Positions 61,817 to 64,000 of a stretch of DNA of 64,000 nucleotides are shown piece after piece. Positions within the stretch are counted from its first letter, which is position 1; each line of letters begins with the position of its first letter. Position numbers and translations under genes: made by a program. Source of the stretch: Pseudomonadales bacterium. Its GTDB lineage: Bacteria; Pseudomonadota; Gammaproteobacteria; Pseudomonadales; DT-91. Location: assembly GCA_013215055.1 (NCBI GenBank), contig JABSRQ010000007.1:62001-126000 (forward strand), in the 5' to 3' direction. The notes under the pieces are model-generated. The model was given only the letters and a program-made list of their open reading frames with translations, was not told the DNA's origin and ran no database searches.

Positions 61817-62947
61817 TTATTCTTGCTCTAATAAGCGATTAACACGTTCCAGCGAATCAACATACTCGGTCAATAAACGTTGCATAACGTGTTTAACCGT
61901 TTCTACTTCATTGATTTGGCCAACCACTTGACCCACCGGGTTAAACCCAACTTTTTGACACTCACCAACACCTGCATATTTTTTTGTTCTGCGCATAGCA
62001 TCAAAAGTGATCATGCCTTGTAAGGGCATGGGTAAATAACCGGGTGAGTCTTTTTCTTCCCAGGCATCGGTCCAGACATTTTTTAACATACGCCCTGGTT
62101 TGCCGGTGAATGAACGTGAACGCACAGTGTCTTCTTCTGTCGCATCAAAATACGATTGTTTTTCGGCAGGTTCAGCCTCAGCCTCTTCCACCGCCAACCA
62201 TAATGAACCGGTCCAAACCCCTGCTGCACCCACTGACATAGCAGCTAACATTTGGCGGCCATTGCCTATTCCGCCTGCGGCTAAAACCGGGGTTGGATAA
62301 ACCGCATCAATCACTTGTGGCCATAAAACAATCGAGCCGACATCACCGGTATGACCTCCCCCTTCCGTGCCTTGGGCGATGATAATATCGACACCGGCTG
62401 CTTTATGTTTAAGTGCATGTTTAACCCGGCCACAGAGCGCTGCAACTAAACGGCCACTGTCATGAATCTGTTTAATAATTTCAACGGGGGGGGTGCCTAA
62501 TGCATTGGCAATAAGCGTAACATTGGGGCGTTTTAACGCTTCCTCTAAAAGCGGGCGGGCAGTCTCTTCAGTCCAACCTAATAATCCACCTTTAGGGCCT
62601 GAATCATCGGGAAAAGCCGGCACGCCATGATCTTTTAATAGTTTTTCAGCAAAGTCGCGATTTTCTTGGGGAATCATCGCCTCCAAGTTTGCCAGCATCG
62701 TATCGGCATCAACATCATCCATACCTTCATATTTGGATGGAATAACAATATCCACTCCATAAGGGTAGTCGCCAATATGGGCATCGATCCAATCCAGCTC
62801 TTCACGTAATTGCTCTACGGTAAAACCCACAGCACCTAATACACCTAAGCCCCCGGCTTTAGATACTTCAACCACCACATCTCGGCAATGGGTAAAAGCA
62901 AAAACAGGCACATCAATTTTTAGTTTTTTACAAATTTCAGTTTTCAT
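61817..62947 (-). CDS. Nitronate monooxygenase-like flavoprotein
   Basis: A 376-residue TIM-barrel FMN enzyme of the 2-nitropropane dioxygenase family. It begins EICKKLKIDVPVFAFTHCRD and has the C-terminal FMN-binding stretch AAGGIGNGRQMLAAMSVGAA followed by GVWTGSLWLA. Family members oxidise nitronates or serve other flavin reactions; the family is often mis-assigned, so the reaction is tentative. Its ATG overlaps the stop of the acyl-CoA synthetase gene by four bases, indicating an operon, a pairing I have seen in acyl or steroid catabolism contexts. Confidence 0.88.
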   Translation of the reverse strand: MKTEICKKLKIDVPVFAFTHCRDVVVEVSKAGGLGVLGAVGFTVEQLREELDWIDAHIGDYPYGVDIVIPSKYEGMDDVDADTMLANLEAMIPQENRDFAEKLLKDHGVPAFPDDSGPKGGLLGWTEETARPLLEEALKRPNVTLIANALGTPPVEIIKQIHDSGRLVAALCGRVKHALKHKAAGVDIIIAQGTEGGGHTGDVGSIVLWPQVIDAVYPTPVLAAGGIGNGRQMLAAMSVGAAGVWTGSLWLAVEEAEAEPAEKQSYFDATEEDTVRSRSFTGKPGRMLKNVWTDAWEEKDSPGYLPMPLQGMITFDAMRRTKKYAGVGECQKVGFNPVGQVVGQINEVETVKHVMQRLLTEYVDSLERVNRLLEQE

Positions 62948-64000
62948 ACAATCTCTCCTGCGGCAATCGCTTTGGCCCAGCGATAATCCGGTTTACCTGA
63001 AGGTGCACGTAGCACCTTGGTGACAAAATGTAATTCCCGTGGCACTTTATAGCGGGCAATATGCTTTCTACATTCTTCTTGAACAGCTTCCAAGTCGGGT
63101 TGATGCTCGCCACGTAATTCAATAATGGCGGCAACTTTGCTGCCCCAACGTTCATCGGGCACACCCACCACTACGCAGTCATAAATATCCACATGATTTT
63201 TACAGGCTGATTCAACTTCTTCGGAGAAGATTTTCTCCCCTCCTGAATTAATACAACCCGAGCCGCGACCTAACATGGTAATAGTACCGTCTGCTTCATG
63301 AATTGCATGATCCCCGGGAATGGCATAACGCTTTCCATCGGGAGCGGTAATAAATGTTTTGGCGGTTTTTTCTGGGTCTTTATAATAACCGATAGGGATA
63401 TAACCGGTAGTGGCGACAAAACCTGTTTTACCACAACCCGGTTCTAAAATTTCATACGTTTCTTGATCTAAAACCACAGTACCAGGGCCTGGTTCAACCG
63501 TTGGCCCGCCTTTCATTGCGGTTTTGCCTTTTTCAGCTTTTAAAATACCGTTGCCGCCGGTTTCTGAAGAACCGATGCTGTCTAATAGCATCACATTAGG
63601 AAAGTGGGCCATGACTCGGTCTTTTACAGAGGATGAAAAAATAACCGCAGAGCTAGCAAAAACAAACATCGATGATACATCCACATCATCTTTTATTTTT
63701 TCATAAGCATCCATTAATGGAATCGCCATCGCATCACCGGTAATAAAAATGCCGTTAATTTTTTCGGCATCAATATCACGCCAGGTTTGCCCTGCATCAA
63801 ATTGTTTTCTTAAGACTAATTTTCGGCCTTCAAATGAACCACCCATCACGGCCCATTGTGAAGCCCCATGCATTAAAGGCGCCAAAGGGAATAAACATAA
63901 TTGAAATGCCGCGCCTTTTTTAACAACCTCTTCGGCGGTTTTATATTCGACGCCTGTGGTTTGATCGATACCACCACCTAAAGCCATAAATACATCTTTG
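62944..64000 (-). CDS. Acyl-CoA synthetase (AMP-binding), 5' part beyond window
   Basis: At least ~352 residues of the C-terminal part of an AMP-dependent synthetase; the frame runs off the right edge with KDVFMALGGGID upstream of the first in-window Met, so the start is outside. Motifs: SIGSSETGGNG (A5-like), YIPIGYYKDPEKTAKTF, AIPGDHA and INSGGEKIFSEEVE, with the catalytic Lys near the end (SGKPDYRWAK). It ligates a carboxylic acid to CoA via an acyl-adenylate. The substrate is unknown, perhaps a long or cyclic acid given the neighbours. It is translationally coupled to the nitronate monooxygenase. Confidence 0.9.
   Translation of the reverse strand, partial: KDVFMALGGGIDQTTGVEYKTAEEVVKKGAAFQLCLFPLAPLMHGASQWAVMGGSFEGRKLVLRKQFDAGQTWRDIDAEKINGIFITGDAMAIPLMDAYEKIKDDVDVSSMFVFASSAVIFSSSVKDRVMAHFPNVMLLDSIGSSETGGNGILKAEKGKTAMKGGPTVEPGPGTVVLDQETYEILEPGCGKTGFVATTGYIPIGYYKDPEKTAKTFITAPDGKRYAIPGDHAIHEADGTITMLGRGSGCINSGGEKIFSEEVESACKNHVDIYDCVVVGVPDERWGSKVAAIIELRGEHQPDLEAVQEECRKHIARYKVPRELHFVTKVLRAPSGKPDYRWAKAIAAGEIV

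Noticed and set aside
1-64000. CRISPR arrays, tRNA or rRNA genes
   Set aside because: No spaced direct repeats, cloverleaf-like sequences or rRNA signatures were recognised on either strand.

Overview
The window looks like the chromosome of a marine-type, Gram-negative gammaproteobacterium. Supporting signs are TonB receptor, lipoprotein and YajG/YehS/YtfJ-like genes, FadE-type acyl-CoA dehydrogenases, many c-di-GMP proteins and moderate GC. A Cellvibrionales/Spongiibacteraceae-like host is my guess from gene content only. No rRNA, tRNA, CRISPR, transposase or integrase gene was seen.

Left edge (1-6200): a lower-GC accessory region that reads as part of a chromosomal integron cassette array. 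Small promoter-poor genes all lie on the + strand: a MepB-like C-terminus, an antibiotic-biosynthesis-monooxygenase-fold protein, a MAPEG protein, a GNAT acetyltransferase, a divergent ClpS-like protein, a small membrane protein and a cold-shock protein. They are separated by attC-like sites; the clearest (425-519) has perfectly complementary 7-bp ends. Two cassette genes are decayed: a YoeB/Txe-type toxin and a phytanoyl-CoA dioxygenase-like gene with its middle deleted. A LysR/SDR divergent pair (2498-4531) interrupts the array.

Middle left (6200-12222): a PAS-GGDEF diguanylate cyclase, a periplasmic protein, an XRE-type regulator divergent from a three-gene operon (56-aa protein plus two YtfJ-like exported proteins), a YajG-like lipoprotein, YehS (DUF1456) and a DUF4124 protein.

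Centre (12534-32351): one 6605-residue nonribosomal peptide synthetase. It has an N-terminal TubC-type docking domain, five C-A-T modules and a terminal thioesterase. Modules 3 and 5 each carry an extra condensation-superfamily domain (called C* here) between C and A. By eye, A2 reads as serine. A3, A4 and A5 share an almost identical pocket (DLKN-L/F-GMDI) that I cannot assign. No epimerisation domain, MbtH, PPTase, exporter or partner synthetase is nearby. This is the most interesting locus.

Right half: a membrane-anchored Ser/Thr kinase facing the NRPS, a five-PAS GGDEF-EAL protein, two FadE paralogues flanking a GT-C-type membrane protein, a second GT-C protein, a FabH-like ketosynthase followed by an inserted 1.75-kb block and a second relic fabH 3' end, a LysR/SRPBCC pair, a CYP120/CYP26-like P450, a lipoprotein with a 9-bp tandem repeat, a di-haem lipoprotein cytochrome, a response regulator/histidine kinase operon, a TonB-dependent receptor, and a nitronate monooxygenase/acyl-CoA synthetase operon cut by the right edge. 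The gene set suggests lipid or hydrophobic-compound catabolism combined with c-di-GMP signalling.
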